This document shows, in pieces, positions 27,919-38,321 of a DNA stretch of 64,000 bases. The notes beneath the pieces are model-generated. The model saw only the letters and a list, made by a program, of their open reading frames with translations, was not told where the DNA came from and made no database searches. Positions within the stretch are counted from its first letter, which is position 1, and every line of letters starts with the position of its first letter. The translations under genes were made by a program, and so were the position numbers. The DNA comes from Planctomycetota bacterium (GTDB lineage Bacteria; Planctomycetota; PLA2; JAEUHO01), in contig JANQJW010000024.1 in assembly GCA_028281445.1 (NCBI GenBank), forward strand, positions 62,001 through 126,000. The letters run 5' to 3'.

Positions 27919-29978
27919 GCGTGACGACGATCGAGATGGATGACCTGGACCGCGTCGCTGCTGGTGCCTTCGAGGGCTACCTCGTTCGCAAGGACCTGGT
28001 TCGTCGCTACGCTCGCCAGTACCCGGTACCCACGTACGTTGTGGAGTTCCTGCTCGGCCGGTACTGCGCGAGCACGAATGCCAACGAGATCGAAGAGGGC
28101 CTCGCAATTGTCGAGAAGCAGCTCCAGGGGCGCACCGTGCGTACGGGGAGCGAAGAGCTCTTCAAGTCCGAGGCCCGCGAGAAAGGGTCGGTGCGGCTGA
28201 TCGACATCGTCAAGGCGAAGTTGGACGCCAAGAACGACTGCTACGTGGCCGAGCTCCCGAGCCTCGCGCTCAAGTGGGTGCAGATTCCCGACACGCTCGT
28301 GAAGGAGAACGAGCGCATGCTGACCGACGGCTTCTATGCCGAGGTTACGCTCGAGTACGACGCACTCGTGGCCCAGGAGAAGCACGGTCGGCCTTTCCGG
28401 ATCGGTGCGCTTCGGCCGATCCAGATGTCCAAGCCCGACGTTCTAACCGTTTTCGCAAGGGGGAGGCACGGCTTCACTACCGACGAGTGGAAGCAGTTCC
28501 TGATCCGCTCGGTGGGCTTGGAGCCGGAAGCGCTGGACGAGCGGGCTCAGCGAGTGGTTCTGCTGCGCATGGTGCCCTTCGTCGAGCGCAACTACAACCT
28601 CGTTGAGCTGGGGCCACGCGGCACGGGAAAGAGCCACGTCTACCAGCAGGTTTCGCCGTATTCGCACCTCATCTCGGGCGGCAAGGCCACCGTCGCGAAG
28701 ATGTTCGTAAACAACGCCACCGGCCAGCGCGGGCTGGTCTGTCAGTACGACGTCGTCTGCTTCGACGAGGTGTCCGGCATCTCGTTCGATTCGAAGGACG
28801 GCGTCAACATCATGAAGGGGTACATGGAGTCGGGTGAGTTCAGCCGCGGCAAGGAGAGCATTCGGGCCGACGGAAGCCTCGTCATGGTCGGCAATTTCGA
28901 TGTGGACGTGGAGCAGCAGCAGCGAATCGGTCACCTCCTGAGCCCGCTCCCGCCCGAAATGCGAGACGACACGGCATTCCAAGACCGCATCCACGCCTTC
29001 GCGCCGGGATGGGACTTCCCCAAGCTCAACCCCGGAGATCACCTCACCGACCACTTCGGGCTGGTCAGCGACTTCCTGAGCGAGTCGTGGAGCCACCTTC
29101 GCGAGACGTCGCGGTTGAACGTTTTGCAGGATCGTGTGTTCTGGGGCGGTGCTCTTAGCGGTCGTGACATCAACGCCGTGCAGAAGTCCGTCTCCGGCCT
29201 GCTGAAGCTGCTCTTCCCCGACCCGACGATGCCGGTCGCCGACGAGGACCTGGAGTGGATCGTCCGTGTCGCGCTGGAGTCACGCCGTCGCGTGAAGGAG
29301 CAACAGAAGCGTTGCCTCAAGTCCGAGTTCCGCAACACCCACTTCAGCTACACACTCGGAGTGGACGGCGTCGAGCAGTTCGTGGCAACGCCGGAGCTCC
29401 ATAGCGACGAAGCCATCGACAGCGACCCGCTGCCTCCCGGCCAGGTTTGGGCGATCAGCCCCGGCGCCGGCGAAGCCGGTCCCGGCCTCAACAGGATCGA
29501 GGTCACGGTCGGCCTCGGCAGCAGCGTGAAGATCCTGAACCACCCGCAGCCGCCGGCATTTCGTGAGAGCGTTCGGGTGGGCGAGCAGAATCTCTATACG
29601 CGGGCGAAGGAGCTCGTCGGCAACCGCGATCCGCGCGGCCACGAATTCTCGATCCAGCTTCGACCCCTCGACGCCGACAAGTCCGGCCTCGGCCTCGGCT
29701 TGCCCGTCCTCATCGCGCTCGTGGGCGGGCTCCTCGAGCGCAGCACTCGAGGGGGGACGATCATCGTTGGTCCTCTGAACCTCGGAGGCTCTCTGGAGAT
29801 GCTCCAGAACCCCGTCGCCATTGCCGAGTTGGCGGTGGACAAGCAAGCCTCGACCCTACTCATGCCGGTCGCTGCTCGGCGCTCGCTCAACGACCTACCG
29901 GATGACCTCTGGACGAAGGTCAACATCGAGTTCTACAGCGACCCCTCCGACGGTGTGTTCAAGGCGCTCCTCGAGTAG
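27915..29978 (+). CDS. brxL: BREX Lon-like AAA+ protein BrxL
   Basis: The 687-residue protein has an N-terminal DNA-binding-like region, then an AAA+ domain with Walker A ELGPRGTGKSHVY (about residues 232-244) and Walker B DVVCFDEVSGI near 279. The C-terminal region resembles Lon protease: SGLGLGLPVLIALVGGLLER and GTIIVGPLNLGGSLEML. BrxL in type 1 BREX is a DNA-associated ring ATPase needed for phage restriction. Its presence with brxA, brxB, brxC, pglX and pglZ gives the type 1 gene set. It overlaps pglZ by ATGA, and the nuclease gene follows after 16 bp. Confidence 0.93.
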   Translation: MSVTTIEMDDLDRVAAGAFEGYLVRKDLVRRYARQYPVPTYVVEFLLGRYCASTNANEIEEGLAIVEKQLQGRTVRTGSEELFKSEAREKGSVRLIDIVKAKLDAKNDCYVAELPSLALKWVQIPDTLVKENERMLTDGFYAEVTLEYDALVAQEKHGRPFRIGALRPIQMSKPDVLTVFARGRHGFTTDEWKQFLIRSVGLEPEALDERAQRVVLLRMVPFVERNYNLVELGPRGTGKSHVYQQVSPYSHLISGGKATVAKMFVNNATGQRGLVCQYDVVCFDEVSGISFDSKDGVNIMKGYMESGEFSRGKESIRADGSLVMVGNFDVDVEQQQRIGHLLSPLPPEMRDDTAFQDRIHAFAPGWDFPKLNPGDHLTDHFGLVSDFLSESWSHLRETSRLNVLQDRVFWGGALSGRDINAVQKSVSGLLKLLFPDPTMPVADEDLEWIVRVALESRRRVKEQQKRCLKSEFRNTHFSYTLGVDGVEQFVATPELHSDEAIDSDPLPPGQVWAISPGAGEAGPGLNRIEVTVGLGSSVKILNHPQPPAFRESVRVGEQNLYTRAKELVGNRDPRGHEFSIQLRPLDADKSGLGLGLPVLIALVGGLLERSTRGGTIIVGPLNLGGSLEMLQNPVAIAELAVDKQASTLLMPVAARRSLNDLPDDLWTKVNIEFYSDPSDGVFKALLE

Positions 29979-29994
29979 CGCCGGAGAACGTCAA

Positions 29995-31818
29995 ATGGCT
30001 GACCCGAAGACACAGCGCATTCGCATCTCAGAGGCTCGGATCCAGGACTATCGAGCCTTCAAGGATTCTTGCATCACGCTTGAGGACTGCACCGTTCTCA
30101 TTGGAGCGAACAACACGGGCAAGACCTCGCTACTGCTCGCGGTAGGTGTTGGACTCGGCCACTACAGAGGGACGGCAGACGACTGTCACATTGATGCCGA
30201 CAATCGCACGGCGGCGGAGTTTCAGATTGATCTCCGATTCACTCCGTGGGGGGGCACTGAGTTCGACGCGGACACACGAGCGGTAGTCGCCGAGGCGGTG
30301 CGCCCCCCTGAGGAGGATGGAGCCGCGGAGTACTTTGCCCTTCGAGCGACTGGTCGGGTCGATGCTCGCACCGGCGACTTCGGCGTGAAGCGCCTGTTTT
30401 TGAAGGGCTGGGCGCGGGATCGCGACGCTGCATCTGCAATCGAGGAACTCCGGACACCCGCAGTGTCCCGTGACTTCAACGAGTTGATGTTCTTCTCTCT
30501 CCTGGGTGCCCAGCGTGACATCGTTGACGACGTTGGGCGGAAGGCAACCTACTGGGGTCGGCTCGCGGCCGATCTTGGCCTTGAGGATGCATCAAGGGAG
30601 GAGCTCCAGCGGGCGCTTGAAGACGTCAGCGGCCGGATCGTTGCTGCCAGCCCCGTGCTGGGCAATGTGCAAAGCCACCTCCAGGCCATTTCCGGAACGA
30701 TGGGGAGCGCCGTGGAATCCGTCGAGATTCGACCCGTGGCGACCCGTCCTGAGGAGTTGGTGCGCGGGATGGACATTCGCGTTGCGCCTCCCCGCGGAGC
30801 GTCCGTTCCCGTTGACCGTCAAGGGATGGGGACCAGGAGTTTAGCCTCAATACTGGTCTATAGGGCCTTCCTCAGAGAGCGGATGGAAAAGGGAACTGGC
30901 GTACCTTTGGCGATCGCCGGCTTCGAGGAGCCTGAAGCACACCTACATCCGCATGCCCAGCGTTCGGTGATGGACCTCATCAGTGAGATTCCGGGCCAGC
31001 GCGTACTCTCTACGCACTCGGCCTACGTGGCCAGGGTCGCTGACATCTTCGACTTGCGCGTGTTCGCGCGCAGAGACGGCGAGGTCGTGGTCACCCAGAT
31101 CCCTCGCCGGGATGACAAGGGTGATCCGACATTCACGGAAGAGGCACTCATCCAGATCCGCCGGAATGTTCAAGAGGAGAACGGTGAGCTCCTCTTCGCG
31201 CGCTGCGCGGTCCTTCTGGAAGGCGTGAGTGAGCAGGCCGCGCTTCCTGTCTTTGCCCGTGCGCACTGGAGTGAAGGTCCCGATGCCATCGGGGTTTCGC
31301 TCGTGTCCTGCAATGGCGCGGGATCAGCCAAGCACCTCGCCAAGTTCCTGGAGGCGATCGGCGTGCCGTGGATTGTGCTCCTCGACGGGGATGCCGAGGG
31401 GGATAGATCGCTCGCTGCCATCTCGTCAGCCGTGGGACGTGAGCTGACCGCTGGATCTCCTGAGGTCGTGATGTTCCCGAAGGACATCGACTTTGAAGAT
31501 CATCTCCTTGCCGAAGTTGATCATGACACGATCAAGAAGGGACTCGAGAGCCTCCTCGGAGAGGGCACGCTCGATGACTACCGCACGAATCTGCACGGGC
31601 AGAAGAAGCGCGGGGGAGTCGAGCGCGACTACCAGTCTGCAGGCTGGGAAGCACGCCTTCTGGCGGACTGCCTAGACAACAACAAAGGGCTGTACGGCCG
31701 ACCGGTTGCGGAGGCGATCGTAGAGACCCTTGAGGAGCACGGCCTCCCAAGCAAGATTACGGAACTCCTCCAACGAGTCGATGCGATTCTGGCTGCGGCT
31801 CCGGAGACCACGACATGA
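29995..31818 (+). CDS. OLD-family ATP-dependent nuclease (GajA-like)
   Basis: The 607-residue protein combines an ABC/SMC-type ATPase with a TOPRIM nuclease. Walker A is LIGANNTGKTSLLLAV (37-44), the signature region VDRQGMGTRSLASILVYR, Walker B AGFEEPEAHLHPHAQR (near 309), and the switch His VLSTHSAYVARV. The TOPRIM acidic residues are LLEGVSEQAALP (near 404) and VLLDGDAEGDRS (near 461). GGAG precedes the start. The UvrD-like helicase overlaps its stop by ATGA. This OLD-helicase arrangement is that of class 2 OLD proteins and the Gabija system. It follows brxL in the same direction with a 16-bp gap. Confidence 0.88.
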   Translation: MADPKTQRIRISEARIQDYRAFKDSCITLEDCTVLIGANNTGKTSLLLAVGVGLGHYRGTADDCHIDADNRTAAEFQIDLRFTPWGGTEFDADTRAVVAEAVRPPEEDGAAEYFALRATGRVDARTGDFGVKRLFLKGWARDRDAASAIEELRTPAVSRDFNELMFFSLLGAQRDIVDDVGRKATYWGRLAADLGLEDASREELQRALEDVSGRIVAASPVLGNVQSHLQAISGTMGSAVESVEIRPVATRPEELVRGMDIRVAPPRGASVPVDRQGMGTRSLASILVYRAFLRERMEKGTGVPLAIAGFEEPEAHLHPHAQRSVMDLISEIPGQRVLSTHSAYVARVADIFDLRVFARRDGEVVVTQIPRRDDKGDPTFTEEALIQIRRNVQEENGELLFARCAVLLEGVSEQAALPVFARAHWSEGPDAIGVSLVSCNGAGSAKHLAKFLEAIGVPWIVLLDGDAEGDRSLAAISSAVGRELTAGSPEVVMFPKDIDFEDHLLAEVDHDTIKKGLESLLGEGTLDDYRTNLHGQKKRGGVERDYQSAGWEARLLADCLDNNKGLYGRPVAEAIVETLEEHGLPSKITELLQRVDAILAAAPETTT

Positions 31819-33746
31819 GCTACTTCACGCCTACGGATGAACAGCGTGAAGTCATCGACTTCAAGCAAGGAGCGGCGCTGGTCAAGGCGCCTCCCGGGGC
31901 AGGCAAGACGCTCGTCTTGACAGAGAGGATCGTCCGAATCCTCAGCGAACCTAGTGATGTTAGGTTTCGCGTGCTTGCGCTCACATTTACGACGCGCGCA
32001 GCTGAGGAAATGCGTGAGCGCATCCGAACCCGGGTGCAAGAGGAGTGGAGGCGCGTGTCGGCAGGGACGTTCCACGCATTCGCGCTCGACGTGCTCTCCC
32101 ACTACGGTGATGAGGTTGGATTTCAGAGCCGAAACTCAATCTACGAGCGGGAGAGTGATCGTCTCGACACGCTCGAGCGTGCTTTAGAAGACGTCGGCTG
32201 GCGAGCGTCGGAGCTAGAGAAGGGCGGGCTTCAGGAAATCCTAGGTGCCATCAGCGTGCGCAAGCGGGACCTTACCGCGCCGACCGACGTGCCGCCCGAT
32301 GAGACTGTCGCCGGCGTCGTCCTCGCAGAAATCTACGACGCCTACAACAGCCGGCTGCGTGAGAACAACGCATACGACTTTGACGATCTCCTCTTCCTGT
32401 GTCATCACCTTCTCGCTACGTCGCCTTGGACGGCGAAGCACTACCGCGAGATGTACAGGTACATCCTCGTCGATGAGGCCCAGGACACGAGCAAGGCCCA
32501 GTACGAGATCCTCCGCGTCTTGTGCGGTGAGGAGCACGACAACGTGATGCTCGTGGGAGATCCTGATCAGTACATCTACCGGTTCGCGGGCGCGAGCTCT
32601 AGGTTCATGGGGGAGTTTGCTAGGGACTTCCGGGCGCGCACGTTCGTCCTGACGAAGAACTTCCGGTCTGCTTCGGCAATTGTCGTAGCTGCAAACAGGC
32701 TTGCGGAGCACCTCCCCGATGACTCCGCCGACGCGCTAGTGATGTCTGCGTCTGGTCGTGCGCCGGGGAAGGTCGAGGCGGCGTCGTATCCGGATGAGCA
32801 CCACGAAGCACGTGCCGTTGCTGACTTGGTCTCCTCGATACTTCGCGATGGAGTAGATCCTCGTTCGCTGCACGACGTCGAATCGCCAGGCTGTGCCGCC
32901 GAGGAGGTCTGTGTCTTGGGACGCGCGCGGTACGTGCTCGCACCGGTCGTGACCGAGCTCAGGCAGCGCGAGATGCCCTTCGTTCACAACACGGGCCGGC
33001 TAGAGATGTTCGAGTCCGCCGCGTTCAAATTCGTCTATCACGGGCTGCGCTTACTCCAGAACCCCGCAGATGCGATGGGGCGACGCAGCCTGCTCAGGGA
33101 GTGCTGCGGTGAGGACGAGGAACACGCGGTCGGCGACCCTGCTGAGCCTTTGACCGCCCTGTTTCAGCACGTTGGGGACAAGGGCGATGGAGCGTTGGGA
33201 CGCATTGCCGGTGCCTTCAGGAGTCAGATTTCGAGTCCCCTCGAGTTGGACGAGCTCGTCGCCTCTCTTCGCGAGCGGGCTGCAGCACTTGGGGGCATCG
33301 AGGCGAGTGATCCAGAGGATGAGGAGGAGTTGGCCCGCGTTCGATCGGACCTGCACGTCTTCGGTGAGCGATGGCAGAAGTACCGGGAGAAGACCACTCG
33401 CGACGGGCGAACCCTGGCCGGCCTCTTGGGCGAACTCGCCCTTGGCGGACGGTCGGGACTTGAGAATGACGGTGTCCGCGTTCTGACAGTACACGCTGCC
33501 AAGGGCTTGGAGTTCAAGGTGGTGATCATCGTCGGCCTTAACGAGGGCAGCTTTCCTGACTTCCGAGCGCGTTCTCCGCAGGAGCTCGCGGAGGAGCGCC
33601 GCAGCATGTACGTGGCCGCGACGAGGGCTGGGCGGGAGCTCTATCTCACTCGTGCGCGTCAACGGACCAACCAGTGGGGGCGAGTCTTCCTCCAGCAGCC
33701 TTCCCGCTTCATTGGTGAACTTGGTGTGAGGATGCGGGACCGCTAG
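31815..33746 (+). CDS. UvrD/Rep-like SF1 helicase (GajB-like)
   Basis: The 643-residue protein has the SF1A helicase motifs in order: Q-motif TPTDEQREVI, motif I VKAPPGAGKTLVL (about 25-32), Ia ALTFTTRAAEEM, II ILVDEAQDTSKAQYE, III VGDPDQYIYRFAGASS, IV LTKNFRS, V VLTVHAAKGLEFKVVII and VI RRSMYVAATRAGRELYLT. At 643 residues it is longer than the B. cereus GajB I remember (about 500) but short for UvrD. The ATGA overlap with the nuclease gene supports a complex. It is the last gene of the operon. Confidence 0.88.
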   Translation: MSYFTPTDEQREVIDFKQGAALVKAPPGAGKTLVLTERIVRILSEPSDVRFRVLALTFTTRAAEEMRERIRTRVQEEWRRVSAGTFHAFALDVLSHYGDEVGFQSRNSIYERESDRLDTLERALEDVGWRASELEKGGLQEILGAISVRKRDLTAPTDVPPDETVAGVVLAEIYDAYNSRLRENNAYDFDDLLFLCHHLLATSPWTAKHYREMYRYILVDEAQDTSKAQYEILRVLCGEEHDNVMLVGDPDQYIYRFAGASSRFMGEFARDFRARTFVLTKNFRSASAIVVAANRLAEHLPDDSADALVMSASGRAPGKVEAASYPDEHHEARAVADLVSSILRDGVDPRSLHDVESPGCAAEEVCVLGRARYVLAPVVTELRQREMPFVHNTGRLEMFESAAFKFVYHGLRLLQNPADAMGRRSLLRECCGEDEEHAVGDPAEPLTALFQHVGDKGDGALGRIAGAFRSQISSPLELDELVASLRERAAALGGIEASDPEDEEELARVRSDLHVFGERWQKYREKTTRDGRTLAGLLGELALGGRSGLENDGVRVLTVHAAKGLEFKVVIIVGLNEGSFPDFRARSPQELAEERRSMYVAATRAGRELYLTRARQRTNQWGRVFLQQPSRFIGELGVRMRDR

Positions 33747-33791
33747 TGGCGCGCGTAGGAGGGCGCCCTAAGTAGTGGAGGGGGTTGGGCT

Positions 33792-34259
33792 ATGGACGAG
33801 AGCTTGGAGGCCATGACGCCGGAGGAGTTGCGGACGGCGTTCGAGGACGTGTTGTCGCAGCTGCGGGCAGCGAGACGGCATCCTCCTCCTGTGTCGAGGC
33901 GCCTCGACCACCTGATCCAGGTGGCCGAGTCAATAGACCGGAGGCTGGAGAACATCGAGACGCGGATCAGCTTGGAGCCATCGGAGGATCCGCGGAACAG
34001 GAAGGGACGGCGCTTGGTGCTTCAGCTCCCCGAAGCGGCGGAGTTGCTCGGAGTCAGCACGCGGACCCTGCGCACACAACTGGCTGCTGGGAAGATCCCA
34101 ACGGTGAGGATCGGAAGGCGTGTCGGCGTTCTCGTGAAGGACCTAGACCGCTTCATCGCCGAAAACCGACGCGACGGCCGGGCTGAGTGGAGGAGGTACA
34201 AGGCTCGGAAGCACCCGAAGATGGACGGCACCTGGGCCTACGATCTCCTGAATCACTGA
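33792..34259 (+). CDS. Excisionase-like HTH protein
   Basis: The 155-residue protein has a helical N-terminus (MTPEELRTAFEDVLSQLRAA) and a MerR-like excisionase HTH (HTH_17): LPEAAELLGVSTRTLRTQLA followed by AGKIPTVRIGRRVGVLVKDL. A basic tail (AEWRRYKARKHPKM) follows. GGAGG lies ten bases upstream of the ATG. Its position between the defence operon and the integrase near the right boundary fits a recombination-directionality factor or repressor of the element. It is convergent with the RHH-integrase pair. Confidence 0.75.
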   Translation: MDESLEAMTPEELRTAFEDVLSQLRAARRHPPPVSRRLDHLIQVAESIDRRLENIETRISLEPSEDPRNRKGRRLVLQLPEAAELLGVSTRTLRTQLAAGKIPTVRIGRRVGVLVKDLDRFIAENRRDGRAEWRRYKARKHPKMDGTWAYDLLNH

Positions 34260-34286
34260 AGGTATCAATGCCGGCGAGGGCCGAGG

Positions 34287-34664
34287 TCACCTGCGAAAGC
34301 CGGCAGCAGCCCGTGCAACGTCGGCGACACGCGGGTCCCTCAGGAGGAGGTCGATGCTCATTTCGATCAAACCCCCGACGATGTACCGCCGCCGCCTCAG
34401 CCGGGACAGGATGAACCGCGATCGGGGGGACAGATCGATGCAGATGCGCGTCAACTCGTGGGGCGGTTCGGCCTCGAGCTCCGACATATGTCCCGCCCGC
34501 TCGGCCGCGTCAAGTAGTTCAAGGCCACGGTCGATGAGGTCCTTCTTGGTCAAGCCCGTGGCCGCCTTCAACTTACTCAGCAGGTCTGCCCGCGACCGAT
34601 CGACCCTCCCATTGAAACGAGGGGGATGAGCGCGTCGGATCTCGGCAATCGGGCGTTGGGTCAT
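34287..34664 (-). CDS. Tandem ribbon-helix-helix-like protein
   Basis: The 125-residue protein carries two similar DNA-binding-type halves: DLLSKLKAATGLTKKDLIDR with GLELLDAAERAG, then ICIDLSPRSRFILSRLRRRR with YIVGGLIEMSIDLLL. Each reads as a strand plus two helices of the RHH fold, so one polypeptide could form a pseudo-dimer. Its ATG overlaps the stop of the integrase gene (ATGA), so the two are co-translated. It probably controls the integrase or acts in recombination. The assignment rests on pattern only. Confidence 0.55.
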   Translation of the reverse strand: MTQRPIAEIRRAHPPRFNGRVDRSRADLLSKLKAATGLTKKDLIDRGLELLDAAERAGHMSELEAEPPHELTRICIDLSPRSRFILSRLRRRRYIVGGLIEMSIDLLLRDPRVADVARAAAGFRR

Positions 34665-36037
34665 GCCGCTCCGGATCCCGCAGTGCGCTCAGGCTCGGCG
34701 GCGAGGAAGAGCTTTTCGTACTCGATGACCGCATCCACCAGTTCTTGGTCGAGCACCGCGGCGTAGGCGCCGATCGCGGCCTCGTCGCCCACCTGATGGG
34801 CCAGGAGGCGTTGCCGCACGGGCTTCGGCAATCGAAGTTCGTTCTGAAGGACCCGGTGGAAGCCCGTTCGGAATCGCTTCCAGGACTGACCCTTCACCTT
34901 CTTCACGCCGGCCCGAGCTTCGATGGCGTCGTGCGCCGTACGGAACTGCATCGTGCTCTTCGGCAGCCTTCCCGCGGTGCCGCGTCCCGGCCTGCCCTGG
35001 TACTTGAGACCCCGCGCGAAGGCGAGAGGGCGTAGCAGCTTCGTGAGCGCGGGTGCGAGGGGGATGTTGATGCGTTCGCCGGTCTTCACGCGGTAGCCGC
35101 GCCACCACGCCAACCCCGCCGGGCCGCTCCACTGGAAGCCCCAGTCCTGGCAGTGCGGGCAGTCAGCGACCTTCTCCCGACCGCCGACGCCATTGGCGAC
35201 CATGTTGCCCCGACCGTCGCAGTGCTCGCAGCCCATTTGGCCGGCCGGGCCGTCGTTGCCCCACCCGCCGAGCATCACGCGGGCGTCTCCGATGTGCGGT
35301 CCTGCGAGGGCGCAAACGTGCTCCGCGAGCGTTGAGTAGTGCCAGTCGCCGTTGAGGAGGAGCGACGTGTTCGTGAGGCCGACCATCTCGCCGAGCGTGT
35401 ACGGGATAGAGATCGTCTCCAAGCGCCGCGCCTTGCGCTTTGCCTTCTTCGTCAGCTTCGGGCGATCGGCAACCGGCTTGAAGTCCGGAATGTGCCGGCG
35501 CACGGTGTTCTTGCGGCTGTGCTTGATGAGCGCGTTCGCAGCCGAGATGTGGTTCTGGCGCGTGTGCTTGTTGGGGTAGGTCGCATACAGCCACTCCCAC
35601 CAACCGGTCCACGTCTCGAAGCTCTCGCGGCCCAGAGCGTCGGCTTGGATGTTGAGCGCGGAGGCGTACCCATCCTTCGTGCTTCCTTCAGGCAGGCTTG
35701 CCAGCAGGTCCCGAATCGCATCGTCCGGCGTGATGCTCGGCCATCCATTCGGATTCTCCGGATCCGGTGCGACGGGAGGCTCAGGGTCGAGGGGGACGAG
35801 CGCACTGCCGTCGAGGACGCGCTGCATGAGCAACGGGTTCGCCCGCAGGACAGCCAGGGCCTTCTCCTCCTTGGTGGGGCGCCCGCCCTTGCTCGGCTGG
35901 CCCTGTTCGCGCGCCTCCGCCCAGATCGCGCGCCAGTTCTCGACCTCACGAGGCTCCGGGTCAACGCCGAGGAGCTTGTTGGGCTTGCGGGATCGGCGCA
36001 GGTACCAGCGCCCCTTGGTCTGTGTGATGGCTGCCAT
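34661..36037 (-). CDS. Divergent tyrosine recombinase with zinc-ribbon-like insertion; probable island integrase
   Basis: The 458-residue protein is preceded by GGAG six bases before ATG 36037; the open frame continues into thiC but that part is not used. The N-terminal half has a core-binding-like domain (KHTRQNHISAANALIKHSRK). The catalytic part is atypical: a likely Arg I in HIGDARVMLGG, then an insertion with CEHCDGRG and CPHC, a beta-hairpin Lys in YRVKTGERINIPL, a box II-like WKRFRTGFHRVLQ, and LLAHQVGDEAAIGAYAAV carrying the second His and the probable nucleophile Tyr. It lies 228 bp from the thiC junction, the usual place for an integrase. Family assignment is by motif order only. Confidence 0.65.
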   Translation of the reverse strand: MAAITQTKGRWYLRRSRKPNKLLGVDPEPREVENWRAIWAEAREQGQPSKGGRPTKEEKALAVLRANPLLMQRVLDGSALVPLDPEPPVAPDPENPNGWPSITPDDAIRDLLASLPEGSTKDGYASALNIQADALGRESFETWTGWWEWLYATYPNKHTRQNHISAANALIKHSRKNTVRRHIPDFKPVADRPKLTKKAKRKARRLETISIPYTLGEMVGLTNTSLLLNGDWHYSTLAEHVCALAGPHIGDARVMLGGWGNDGPAGQMGCEHCDGRGNMVANGVGGREKVADCPHCQDWGFQWSGPAGLAWWRGYRVKTGERINIPLAPALTKLLRPLAFARGLKYQGRPGRGTAGRLPKSTMQFRTAHDAIEARAGVKKVKGQSWKRFRTGFHRVLQNELRLPKPVRQRLLAHQVGDEAAIGAYAAVLDQELVDAVIEYEKLFLAAEPERTAGSGAA

Positions 36038-36131
36038 CGAGGACTCCGTTCGCAGCCTCGAAGCTAGATGCGCAGGCTCCATCCGCAACCCAGAAAACAT
36101 AAACAAACGACTTTGGGAGACCCCAAGTTCT

Positions 36132-36191
36132 GTGTTGTCCGACCAACATTCGTGTTGCTCGAGCAACCATCTTGTTGCCCTGCTCAAGCGT
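36132..36191. repeat. Three 20-bp dyad repeats at the island's right end
   Basis: GTGTTGTCCGACCAACATTC, GTGTTGCTCGAGCAACCATC and TTGTTGCCCTGCTCAAGCGT follow each other with exact 20-bp spacing. The second contains the perfect palindrome GTTGCTCGAGCAAC, the first TGTTG-N6-CAACA, and the third is degenerate. They lie in the 228-bp gap between the integrase start and the thiC stop, so they are candidates for integrase/excisionase arm sites or autoregulatory operators. The rest of 36038-36264 shows no gene. Confidence 0.6.
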
Positions 36192-36264
36192 CCCGGTGGT
36201 GGGCTCAAGATCGCGGCGCTGCTCGTGTGAAACGCTGAATTCTGTTCATTAATCGTCGTTAACG

Positions 36265-38229
<1,965 letters not shown>

Positions 38230-38321
38230 CTACCCGCCCGACAGGTATCCGCTTCCGGCTACGCCGGTCGCTTGTATCTCACGCCTGGGGCGGGTACAGG
38301 GACGGTCCGCCCGGAGGCTCC

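Noticed and set aside
36132..36191. CRISPR array
   Set aside because: Only three units, no unique spacers, and each unit is a dyad; fits protein-binding sites instead.
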